Shown one piece after another: positions 1-5,707 of a stretch of 11,231 nt of DNA. Every line of letters starts with the position of its first letter. Position 1 is the stretch's first letter. The DNA is from JACOUT01 sp964580865. Lineage in GTDB: Bacteria; Myxococcota; UBA727; VGSZ01. The stretch lies in assembly GCA_964580865.1 (NCBI GenBank), contig CAZONM010000182.1, forward strand, positions 1 through 11,231. The letters are read 5' to 3'. The notes below the pieces were generated by a model that saw only the letters and a program-made list of their open reading frames with translations, searched no databases and was not told the DNA's origin. Both the position numbers and the translations under genes were made by a program.

Positions 1-2
1 GC

Positions 3-505
3 GGCGCGCGCGCGCCCGGCGCGCCCGAGCTCGTGCACCTGGTGGCGCTGCGCCCGGCCACGGGCGCGCGCTTCGACGCCGTGCTGCGCCCGCGCCGCCG
101 GCTGCCCGACGACGTGCCCGCGCGCTTGGGCCTGACGCGTGCGGCCCTCGAGCGCGGCGATGAGCCCGAGCATGCGCTGGCGCGCTTCCGCGAGTTCCTC
201 GGCCCCGCGTTCACGCAGGTCTCGTGGGGCGGCTACGCGCGCGACCTGTTGGCGCAGGAGGGCGAGCCCAAGCGCGGCTTCNNNNNNNNNNGCGGGCGGC
301 GCGCGCGCTCGGCGGCTGCTCCGGCGGGGTGCCGGGAGCGGCGCGCGACCTGGGCGCGCCCGTCGACGTCGACGGGCCGCGCGCCTGGCGCATGCTCATG
401 ATGCTCGCGGGGATCTACGGCGCGCTGCGCGCGCGCGTCGACACGCCGGCCGCGGTCGCTACGCGACCCGATAGCGAGTGCCGCGCGCCTGACCGCTCTT
501 CTTGA
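3..505 (+). CDS. Partial protein, exonuclease-like C-terminal region, broken by an N gap
   Basis: The reading frame is open at the left edge (frame beginning at base 3) and runs to the N run at 282-291. After the gap the coding signal continues in a different frame and stops at TGA 503-505, so the gap length is not a true ten bases or a base is missing. Both halves have strongly G/C-ending codons and plausible protein content: LVALRPATGARFDAVLRP and TQVSWGGYARDLL before the gap, GPRAWRMLMMLAGIYGALRA after it. The opening resembles the first strand and loop of a DnaQ-like (RNase H fold) exonuclease domain, sometimes found attached to DTW-type tRNA-modifying enzymes, but this is a weak resemblance and I would not name the product. 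The last 47 bases overlap the 3' end of the convergent gene at 459-794. The coding call is fairly secure; the function is not. Confidence 0.55.
282..291. other. Assembly gap (ten N)
   Basis: Ten consecutive unknown bases lie inside a coding region whose frame differs on the two sides. This is a scaffold join or masked low-quality sequence, so the protein sequence across it cannot be trusted. Confidence 0.99.
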
Positions 506-794
506 GCTTCTTGGCCTTCACGAGGCGCGCCACCGGCGCCTTGAGCGACTTCGAATTGACGCCCAGGTTCTTGGCGATCTCCTCGAGGCGCTGACCGGGC
601 TTTCGGCCCACTTCCTTCAGCAATGCGTCATTGCCGATCGACGCGCGCAGGGGCGCCGCTGCGCCCCGGCTCGCCGACGACGAGCGCACGGCGCCGCTGA
701 CGGCGTCGGCCATGGCTTGTTGGAGGAGCGCCGTCACGTCGGCGGCGAAAGACTCGATACGAGATTGCAATTGGCGACGAATCTGATCGTTCAT
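459..794 (-). CDS. Small winged-helix DNA-binding-like protein
   Basis: A 111-residue protein starting at ATG 794. An AGGAGG at 806-801 lies six bases upstream; an in-frame GTG at 800 directly abuts that site and so is an unlikely start. Residues 1-37 form an amphipathic helical segment, probably for oligomerisation. Residues 38-57 are a Ser/Ala-rich linker. Residues 58-110 look like a winged helix-turn-helix: PGQRLEEIAKNLGV, then KSLKAPVARLVKAKKL, then a basic strand ending GTRYRV. Small proteins with this plan (helix, linker, wHTH with PGQR-EEIAK) are common in Myxococcota and are usually annotated only as hypothetical or DNA-binding; their targets are unknown. It lies 91 bp downstream of the LolA-like gene on the same strand and converges on the broken gene to its left, overlapping it by 47 bp. 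DNA binding is inferred from the fold-like pattern. Confidence 0.8.
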   Translation of the reverse strand: MNDQIRRQLQSRIESFAADVTALLQQAMADAVSGAVRSSSASRGAAAPLRASIGNDALLKEVGRKPGQRLEEIAKNLGVNSKSLKAPVARLVKAKKLKKSGQARGTRYRVA

Positions 795-800
795 TGCCAC

Positions 801-806
801 CCTCCT
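801..806 (-). promoter_or_regulatory. Ribosome binding site for the winged-helix protein
   Basis: AGGAGG on the minus strand, six bases before ATG 794. It fixes the start at 794 instead of the in-frame GTG at 800. Confidence 0.8.
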
Positions 807-885
807 ACAGCCTCGACGCCGGAGGTCAACGGCATTCGGCGACCATCGAGCGGTCGGGCGGAATCGCTCGTGTGACCACCGCGCG

Positions 886-1722
886 CTACCGCTGCATGGC
901 CTCTTCGGTGAAGTCGGCCTCGGTCAGCTTGGCGTTTGGGTCGACCTTCTCGAGCACCAGCTCCGTGCGCGACCCGGCGGCGGCCTTCATCTCGACCTCC
1001 ATGGGCACGTGTTGCTCGCAGCCGTCCTTCTTCTTCGCGGTCTCGGGGCAGACGCTTACCTTCTGCAGCTTGCGCACCACCAGCGACTTGAGCGGCTGGT
1101 TCTGGGGATCGAAGAACTCGATCTTGAGCGGCACCAACAGCTCCTTGTGCACGTGCGCCACCACCTTGCCGTAGGGCGAGCCCTCCACCTTCGGCGTCAC
1201 CTGCAGCACGTACACCGCCTGGCTGCCCACGGTGCCGTCGGCCAGCTTCTCCACCGCCACCTTGTCCTTCTCGGAGACGGGCAGGGGCATCAGGTCGGCG
1301 TAGGTGAAGTCGGAGCCGAAGAACGTCGACGTGGCGTTGCCGGCGGCGATGCGACGCACCACCTTGGCCTTGGGCACGTACACGTACTGGTCGGGCAGCG
1401 CGTCCTTCTTCTGCACCACCAGGAAGGCGGTGCCGCTGACGTCGGCGGGCTTGGAGAACTTGACCATGCTCTTCAGCATGCCGTCGCCGTCTTTCATGGC
1501 GCTGATGTGCAGCGTGCGCTCCTTCGCGTCGCCCTTGGTGGTGACGATGGTCATCTTGAGCGTGGCCGTGCCCTGCTGGAAGCCCACGGCGCCTCGGTTG
1601 AGCGCCTTGTCGACGATCTCCTCGGCGCTCGGCTCTTTGCCGGCGGCCGTGGCCGCGGCGGCGGCGAGGGCGGCGGCCACACAGGGGACAAGGAACGACA
1701 CGGCGATGGTCGAACGCAGCAT
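886..1722 (-). CDS. LolA-like outer-membrane lipoprotein-sorting protein
   Basis: A 278-residue exported protein. The start at ATG 1722 is preceded by GGAGAG six bases upstream and gives a proper signal peptide (basic MLRST, hydrophobic stretch to about residue 27); upstream in-frame starts would add about 80 Arg-rich residues that look non-coding. The mature part matches the LolA-like/outer membrane lipoprotein-sorting family: FSKPADVSGTAFL (89-101), DQYVYVPKAKVVRRI (111-125), FFGSDFTYADL (134-144) and a C-terminal strand ending LTEADFTEEAMQR. This half-barrel fold carries lipids or lipoproteins across the periplasm; family members outside the essential LolA are often linked to efflux or lipid transport and their cargo is unknown. 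A segment at 220-240 with two cysteines (C225, C235) may form a disulfide. It is divergent from the lipoprotein at 1842, a possible but unproven cargo. Confidence 0.88.
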   Translation of the reverse strand: MLRSTIAVSFLVPCVAAALAAAAATAAGKEPSAEEIVDKALNRGAVGFQQGTATLKMTIVTTKGDAKERTLHISAMKDGDGMLKSMVKFSKPADVSGTAFLVVQKKDALPDQYVYVPKAKVVRRIAAGNATSTFFGSDFTYADLMPLPVSEKDKVAVEKLADGTVGSQAVYVLQVTPKVEGSPYGKVVAHVHKELLVPLKIEFFDPQNQPLKSLVVRKLQKVSVCPETAKKKDGCEQHVPMEVEMKAAAGSRTELVLEKVDPNAKLTEADFTEEAMQR

Positions 1723-1759
1723 GCGGCTCTCCGGTGCCAGGCTCGCACTTGGACGCCGG

Positions 1760-1813
1760 GCGTCAAGCGCGCATTCGACGCGCGGGCGCCCCGCGCTTGG
1801 CACCGCTTGACGC
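1760..1813. promoter_or_regulatory. Divergent intergenic region with a 10-bp perfect inverted repeat
   Basis: Between the starts at 1722 (-) and 1842 (+), GCGTCAAGCG at 1760-1769 is the exact reverse complement of CGCTTGACGC at 1804-1813. Each arm holds a TTGACG resembling a -35 hexamer, one pointing left and one right, 39 and 30 bases from the respective start codons. No good -10 hexamer lies at normal spacing on either side, so the arms could be operator half-sites or promoters of another sigma class. The repeat is seen; the role is inferred. Confidence 0.4.
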
Positions 1814-1841
1814 GGATCCAAGGTCACACCACAACCACCGC

Positions 1842-3245
1842 ATGCCCCTCGCGCGCATGCTGGCGGTCGGATTTCTCGCGTGGCCGCTCGTGTTCGGCTG
1901 CATCTACGACCTCCCGCGCACCGACGGCGTGGGCGACGGGGAGCTCCGCGGCCGCGCCACACGCGCCGACGGTACGCCCATCGCGCGCGCGCGCGTCACC
2001 GTCGCGGGCGCGCCGCGTGCCGCCGAGGCGGCGGCCGACGGGACCTTCGTGGTGCGCGGCCTGGCCGCGGGCCCCTGGGTGCTGACGCTGAGCGCCGACC
2101 AAGACGGCGACGGCACCGCAGATCTAGCGGCGCGCATCGCGGCCGTGCTCGAGGACGCGGCCATCCCCAAGAATGCCACCGACGGCTGCGCGGGCGCGCC
2201 CCCCGTGGTCCCCACCAGCGTGCTCTTGGGCGACGTCACGCTGGCGCCGACCCGCACCGTGGCGGGCACCGTGCGCCTCGACGACGGGGGCGGCGCGCGC
2301 CTGCTCGCCGGCACCGAGCGCGCCCTGGTGGTGAGCACGAGCGCCAGCGCCTTCTCCGAAGATGCCGACGCCGCGGTCTTGCGATCACCCGTGGAGGCCG
2401 CGGCGGGCGTGGCCGCCGACGGCACCTTCACGCTGCGCGGGCTCTCCGCCGACGACCTCGACCTCGCGGTGTTGGTGTTCGACGCCGCCGACGGGCCGCA
2501 CGCGCCGTCGTACTTCGGCACCGCGCACCTCGCCGCCGGGAGCGACGACGCGGCGCTGGTGGCGGATCAGGTCGTGCCGGCGCAGACCGGCGTGGAGCTG
2601 GCGCTGGCGGGGCCCTTCGCCGACCTCGAGGTGGGCACGGTGTCGTTCGAGCGCCCCGCCGGCGGCGACGTGGCGCCGCCCGACGGCTCGCTGCAGCGCG
2701 CCGAGAACGACGGCTTCGCCGGCTACCTCGTCGTCGATGCGCCGGTGGGCCTCTACGATCTCGGCGTGTTCCCGTCGGCGGACACGGCGGACCTCACCGA
2801 GGGCGTGCTGGCGGGCGCGCTGGTGCTGCCGCTCGTCGCCGGGGGCGGCATCCTCGGGCCCCTTGCCTTCGCCACCGCCGACCCTTGCCTCGACGCCGGC
2901 GGCGGGCGCGACTGCGACCACGACGGACGACCCACGCTGGCGTCGCCCGACGAGCCTGGCGCCGTGGCCCTGTGGGCGACGTGCGCGGCGGCGTGCGCGA
3001 GCACCTTCGGGCCGAGCGGCGACGGCGCCACCTGCGACGTCGACGGCGTGGCCGTCGACTGCGACGACGACGGCGACGGCCAGCCCGACGTCACCGAGCC
3101 CGCGCACTGCCTGGGCCCGGGGCGCGGCACCGACCTCGACGGCGACGGCCGCTGCGAGCCCCGCGAGGACCCGTTCCCCGCCTGCGCCAGCGACGACCCC
3201 GCCCTGTGCCCCGAGCCCTTCTCGCCGCCGCCGTCGCGGTACTGA
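1842..3245 (+). CDS. Large lipoprotein with carboxypeptidase-regulatory-like and calcium-loop segments
   Basis: A 467-residue protein with a lipoprotein signal peptide (MPLARMLAVGFLAWPLVFGC; lipobox VFGC, acylated Cys20, no Asp at +2, so probably outer membrane). Residues 34-86 (GELRGRATRADGTPIARA, then DGTFVVRGL) look like a carboxypeptidase regulatory-like or other small beta-sandwich domain; a similar strand pattern recurs at 139-210 (DGTFTLRGL). Acidic calcium-type loops occur at 86-92 (DQDGDGT), 408-416 (CDDDGDGQPD region) and 431-437 (DLDGDGR), as in thrombospondin type 3 or dockerin-like repeats. Residues 349-456 are Cys-rich, suggesting disulfides. The start is ATG 1842; ATG 1857 is an alternative and neither has a good Shine-Dalgarno site. 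It ends six bases before dcd. The function is unknown; a surface or periplasmic structural or binding role is inferred. Confidence 0.85.
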   Translation: MPLARMLAVGFLAWPLVFGCIYDLPRTDGVGDGELRGRATRADGTPIARARVTVAGAPRAAEAAADGTFVVRGLAAGPWVLTLSADQDGDGTADLAARIAAVLEDAAIPKNATDGCAGAPPVVPTSVLLGDVTLAPTRTVAGTVRLDDGGGARLLAGTERALVVSTSASAFSEDADAAVLRSPVEAAAGVAADGTFTLRGLSADDLDLAVLVFDAADGPHAPSYFGTAHLAAGSDDAALVADQVVPAQTGVELALAGPFADLEVGTVSFERPAGGDVAPPDGSLQRAENDGFAGYLVVDAPVGLYDLGVFPSADTADLTEGVLAGALVLPLVAGGGILGPLAFATADPCLDAGGGRDCDHDGRPTLASPDEPGAVALWATCAAACASTFGPSGDGATCDVDGVAVDCDDDGDGQPDVTEPAHCLGPGRGTDLDGDGRCEPREDPFPACASDDPALCPEPFSPPPSRY

Positions 3246-3251
3246 GGCGCC

Positions 3252-3818
3252 ATGTCGATCCTGTCCGACGCATCCATCCGCGCGCTCGCCCTCGAGCACA
3301 AGATGATCGAGCCCTTCGTGGATCGACAGCACCGCGAGGCCGCGCACGGCGGCGTCATCTCGTGGGGCCTGTCGAGCTACGGCTACGACGCGCGCGTGTC
3401 GAACGAGTTCCTCATCTTCACCAACGTCGACAGCGCCGTGGTCGACCCCAAGCAGTTCTCCGACAAGGCGTTCGTCAAGCGCGAGACCGACGTGTGCATC
3501 ATCCCGCCCAACAGCTTCGCGTTGGCGCGCACCGTCGAGTACTTCCGCATCCCGCGCGACGTGATGGTCATCTGCCTCGGCAAGAGCACCTACGCGCGCT
3601 GCGGCATCATCGTCAACGTCACGCCGCTCGAGCCCGAGTGGGAGGGCCACGTGACGCTCGAGTTCTCGAACACCACGCCGCTGCCGGCGAAGATCTACGC
3701 CAACGAGGGCGCGTGTCAGTTCCTGTTCCTCAAGGGCGATCGGCCCTGCGAGGTCAGCTACGCCGATCGCAAGGGCAAGTACCAGCGCCAGACGGGCGTG
3801 GTGCCGCCGCGGCTGTGA
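3252..3818 (+). CDS. dcd: dCTP deaminase
   Basis: A 188-residue protein that hydrolyses dCTP to dUTP and ammonia in the cytoplasm, feeding dUMP to thymidylate synthase. The family signatures are clear: LSSYGYDARVSNEF (40-53), GKSTYARCGIIVNVTPLEPE (110-129), then GHVTLEFSN (132-140), whose Glu137 corresponds to the catalytic glutamate of E. coli Dcd (Glu138), and a C-terminal nucleotide-closing tail SYADRKGKYQRQTGVVPPRL. Ser112 and Arg116 sit where the substrate triphosphate contacts lie in the family. The length is normal and intact. Whether it also has dUTPase activity, as in bifunctional members, cannot be decided by eye. ATG 3252 follows the lipoprotein stop by six bases, with GAGG overlapping that stop, so the two are probably co-transcribed and translationally coupled, although their functions look unrelated. 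Confidence 0.97.
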   Translation: MSILSDASIRALALEHKMIEPFVDRQHREAAHGGVISWGLSSYGYDARVSNEFLIFTNVDSAVVDPKQFSDKAFVKRETDVCIIPPNSFALARTVEYFRIPRDVMVICLGKSTYARCGIIVNVTPLEPEWEGHVTLEFSNTTPLPAKIYANEGACQFLFLKGDRPCEVSYADRKGKYQRQTGVVPPRL

Positions 3819-3847
3819 GGCCCCGCAGCGACGTCACCGCCCGAGCT

Positions 3848-3887
3848 CGGCCCGATCCGATCACAGCCCCGTGGTCTCCACCGTGGC
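3848..3887. repeat. 40-bp direct repeat, copy 1
   Basis: Perfect match to 3923-3962, offset 75 bp. It lies wholly between the ends of dcd and the STAS-like gene. On the minus strand it repeats the last codons and stop of the STAS-like gene (TVETTGL, TGA) in the same frame. The 35 bp between the copies (3888-3922) include a perfect 10-bp palindrome CATCCGGATG at 3902-3911. Confidence 0.95.
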
Positions 3888-3922
3888 ATCACCCGGAACT
3901 TCATCCGGATGGCCTCGATCTC

Positions 3923-3962
3923 CGGCCCGATCCGATCACAGCCCCGTGGTCTCCACCGTGGC
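3923..3962. repeat. 40-bp direct repeat, copy 2
   Basis: Second copy of the repeat at 3848-3887. It contains the last eight codons and the TGA stop (3936-3938) of the minus-strand STAS-like gene, so the annotated end of that protein is repeat-encoded. Confidence 0.95.
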
Positions 3963-4244
3963 GGCGGAGCGCACGCGCACGCCCGGCAGCTGCAGCGCCA
4001 GCGACGACGCCACGAAGCTGAGCGTGGGGCTGCCGTGCACCAGCGCCAACGCCGACACCGCGGGCGTGGCGCGCGCCAGCGCGACGATCACGGGCACCAG
4101 CTCTCGCGTGGGCCGTGCCTCCGCGGGGATCACCACCACCAGCGCGTCGGCGCTGGCGGCGGCGGCGGCGCGGAAGGCCGCCGCCAGCTCGTCGTCGAGG
4201 TCACGGTCGGTGGCGCAGGTGAACAGGTGAGTGGGCATGGACAC
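3936..4244 (-). CDS. Small protein, possibly STAS/SpoIIAA-like
   Basis: A 102-residue protein without signal peptide or membrane segment. It starts at GTG 4244 (GGGAG five bases upstream) or at ATG 4238, eleven bases from the same site. The predicted pattern is strand THLFTCA, helix DLDDELAAAFRAAAAASA, strand DALVVVIPA, helix RELVPVIVALARATP, strand VSALALVHG, helix SFVASSLALQL, strand VRVRS. This alternation resembles the STAS/SpoIIAA fold used by anti-sigma antagonists and similar regulators, but I see no diagnostic phosphorylatable Ser motif, so the assignment is tentative. It follows the DUF3347 lipoprotein by 27 bp on the same strand and is probably co-transcribed with it. Its C-terminal residues ATVETTGL and stop lie in a duplicated 40-bp repeat, so the native end may have been altered. 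Confidence 0.65.
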   Translation of the reverse strand: MSMPTHLFTCATDRDLDDELAAAFRAAAAASADALVVVIPAEARPTRELVPVIVALARATPAVSALALVHGSPTLSFVASSLALQLPGVRVRSAATVETTGL

Positions 4245-4271
4245 GCTCGCTCCCGCGCCGCGCGACCTTCG

Positions 4272-4829
4272 CTACACGCTCCAGTCGGTCTTCTCGCCGC
4301 ACTCGAGCATCTTCGAGCCGTACCACGGGTTCTGCAGCTTGCCATGCGTCTGCACCCACTTCTGGTACGACGGCGCCATGGGGCACGCGAAGATGAAGCG
4401 GCCCTTCTGCAGCGCGGGGTCGGCCACCAAGAGCGCGATGACCTGCTTCGAGAGGTCGGCGAACACCTTGCGCTGCGCGTCGAGGGACGGGGGCGGCGCG
4501 GCCTTCATCTGCGCGGCCAACGCCGCGGCGGTGGTGGCCAGGTCCGTGAGGGGCTGCTTGGTGGGGCCCGTGGCTGCGCCGGCCGCGCCCTGGGCGGCGG
4601 CCGCGAGCTTCTCGGCCAGGGCGCCGGCGCCGGCGTCGTCCTTGGCGAAGCGCCGCTGCATCTCGTCGTAAGCGCCGAGCAGCTCGCCGACCGGGCCGGC
4701 CACCGGGGGCGGCGGCGCGTCCACGACGGGCGGGGCGGTCGGCGCGGGCGCGCCCTTGCCCTGCGAGCTCGCGTCGGTGCAAGCGGCGAGTGTGACGACG
4801 AGGGTAGCGGCGATGACGGACGTGCGCAC
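4272..4829 (-). CDS. Lipoprotein with DUF3347 domain
   Basis: A 185-residue protein starting at GTG 4829, with GGGAGG seven bases upstream (4841-4836) and a lipoprotein signal MRTSVIAATLVVTLAAC (lipobox LAAC, Cys17, Thr at +2). Residues 18-45 are a Pro/Ala-rich linker. From about 46 to the end it matches the DUF3347 pattern: GELLGAYDEMQRRFAKDD, a long Ala-rich helical segment, QRKVFADLSKQVIALL, then FACPMAPSYQKWVQ, LQNPWYGSKMLECGE. The CPMA, W-Q, NPWYG and ML-CG residues are characteristic; the domain is also found at the C-terminus of CusB-type metal-efflux periplasmic adaptors, where Cys and Met are thought to bind copper or silver. A metal-related role here is inference, as no efflux gene is in the window. 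It leads a likely two-gene unit with the STAS-like gene. Confidence 0.87.
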   Translation of the reverse strand: MRTSVIAATLVVTLAACTDASSQGKGAPAPTAPPVVDAPPPPVAGPVGELLGAYDEMQRRFAKDDAGAGALAEKLAAAAQGAAGAATGPTKQPLTDLATTAAALAAQMKAAPPPSLDAQRKVFADLSKQVIALLVADPALQKGRFIFACPMAPSYQKWVQTHGKLQNPWYGSKMLECGEKTDWSV

Positions 4830-4867
4830 GAGGGACCTCCCGACGCCCGGGGCGTCGTGCCTCGTGC
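4826..4867 (-). promoter_or_regulatory. Nested hairpin covering ribosome binding site and start codon
   Basis: An outer inverted repeat, GCACGAGG (4826-4833) with CCTCGTGC (4860-4867), encloses an inner one, CGACGCCC (4841-4848) with GGGCGTCG (4850-4857). In minus-strand RNA this is an 8-bp stem, an internal loop of 2 against 7 bases, and an 8-bp inner stem with a single central base (so the innermost pair or two must open to form a loop). The 7-base side of the internal loop is GGAGGUC, the ribosome binding site, and the GUG start at 4829-4827 lies in the outer stem. It could limit translation of the DUF3347 lipoprotein, or act as a DNA operator between the divergent genes. Confidence 0.5.
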
Positions 4868-4879
4868 ATACTGACGGTG

Positions 4880-5584
4880 ATGGTGGCGAACAAGGTCCTT
4901 CGCGCGCTGCTCGCGGCGCTCGCGCTCGGCTCCGGCAGCTGTGCCACGGCGCGCACCGACGAGGGCACCGGTGTCATCGTGGTCACCGACGCCGATGACG
5001 GCGCCGTGCTGTGGCACGGTACCGCCACGTTCGTGCTGCGGCCGCCGGCGCGCGTGGTGGCGCTGCCAGGGCTCGGCGAGCTTCAGGTCGTCGACGGCGG
5101 CGGCCGCCTGGCGTGGGCGAAGGATGGACTGGCGCGCCTAGCGGTGCTCGCGGGCGACGGCGGCTGCAGCGCCACCGAACCGCGGCGCCTGTGCTGTCGG
5201 GCCGCGCGCTTCGCGGGCGTCATTGAGGGCCGCGCCCGCGTCGTGCGGGTGGACGGCTGCGCCGACGAGAACGACCTCATGGAGTCGCGCCTGGGCGGCG
5301 TGCACGAGGCCAGCGTAGGCCCCGCCGTCTGGCGGCGCCGCTGCGCGCCCCTCCCCGCGCGCCCGCGCCGCTGCGAGGTGACCTACGTGGCCCTGCGCGC
5401 CGCCTGGCACGAGGGCCACGACGACGCCGCGCGCGGCCTGGCGTTCTCCTGGGACGGCGACGGCTTCCTCGCGTGCTTCCTCGAGCGCGACGCGGGCCGG
5501 TACCGCCTGGAGCTGCTCGTCGAGGACGCCTGCGGGGGCGGCGGCCCAGTGACGCTCGCCGGCGACTCCGGCGAGCTCGACTGA
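4880..5584 (+). CDS. Cysteine-rich exported protein of unknown function
   Basis: A 234-residue protein starting at ATG 4880; a GTG directly before it (4877) is also in frame, and no clear ribosome binding site is visible. A CATACT at 4867-4872, a possible -10, lies close enough that the transcript could be leaderless. The N-terminus (MVANKVLRALLAALALGSGS then CATA) is an export signal. The lipobox SGSC at Cys21 is poor because position -3 is Ser, so signal peptidase I cleavage after ATA is an alternative. The mature part has beta-strand character and eight more cysteines, including CC in RRLCCRAARF and a pair at RRCAPLPARPRRCEV, suggesting disulfides. I do not recognise a family. It is divergent from the DUF3347 lipoprotein with only 50 bp between starts, so the two may be regulated together. 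Confidence 0.75.
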   Translation: MVANKVLRALLAALALGSGSCATARTDEGTGVIVVTDADDGAVLWHGTATFVLRPPARVVALPGLGELQVVDGGGRLAWAKDGLARLAVLAGDGGCSATEPRRLCCRAARFAGVIEGRARVVRVDGCADENDLMESRLGGVHEASVGPAVWRRRCAPLPARPRRCEVTYVALRAAWHEGHDDAARGLAFSWDGDGFLACFLERDAGRYRLELLVEDACGGGGPVTLAGDSGELD

Positions 5585-5606
5585 CGCGCGGCGCCGCGGC
5601 GCACCC

Positions 5607-5638
5607 TTGACACGCCGAGCCGTCACGCCCGATAGCTT
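5607..5638 (+). promoter_or_regulatory. Candidate sigma-70-type promoter
   Basis: A perfect -35 hexamer TTGACA at 5607-5612 is followed 17-18 bases later by CGATAG/GATAGC (5630-5636), a weak -10, and then CTT. It lies in the 123-bp gap before the gene at 5708, with about 70 bases of leader. A 12-bp palindrome CGCGGCGCCGCG at 5587-5598, just after the previous stop, has no T tract and is not a convincing terminator. Confidence 0.45.
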
Positions 5639-5707
5639 CCAGGCGCGTGACGGTGGTCGCGCGCGTGCCCCTTCCCTTCTTGCGATGACGTCGGAGACTG
5701 CTCGATC

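Noticed and set aside
801..829. TTGACC (minus strand, 829-824) as promoter of the winged-helix gene
   Set aside because: At normal spacing the -10 would fall on the AGGAGG ribosome binding site, which would then not be transcribed.
2385..3650. Minus-strand open frame (421 codons) opposite the lipoprotein and dcd
   Set aside because: dcd is unambiguous on the plus strand and the antisense product has only low-complexity Val/Gly/Arg/His sequence.
3848..3962. CRISPR-like array from two 40-bp repeats with a 35-bp spacer
   Set aside because: There are only two repeats, one overlaps a gene end, and no cas gene is nearby; a duplication or dispersed element fits better.
1880..4021. Very long plus-strand open frame (713 codons), Arg/Ala-rich
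   Set aside because: It is a shadow of the lipoprotein and dcd frames; the composition is almost only Arg, Ala, Gly and Pro, and it crosses well-supported gene ends.
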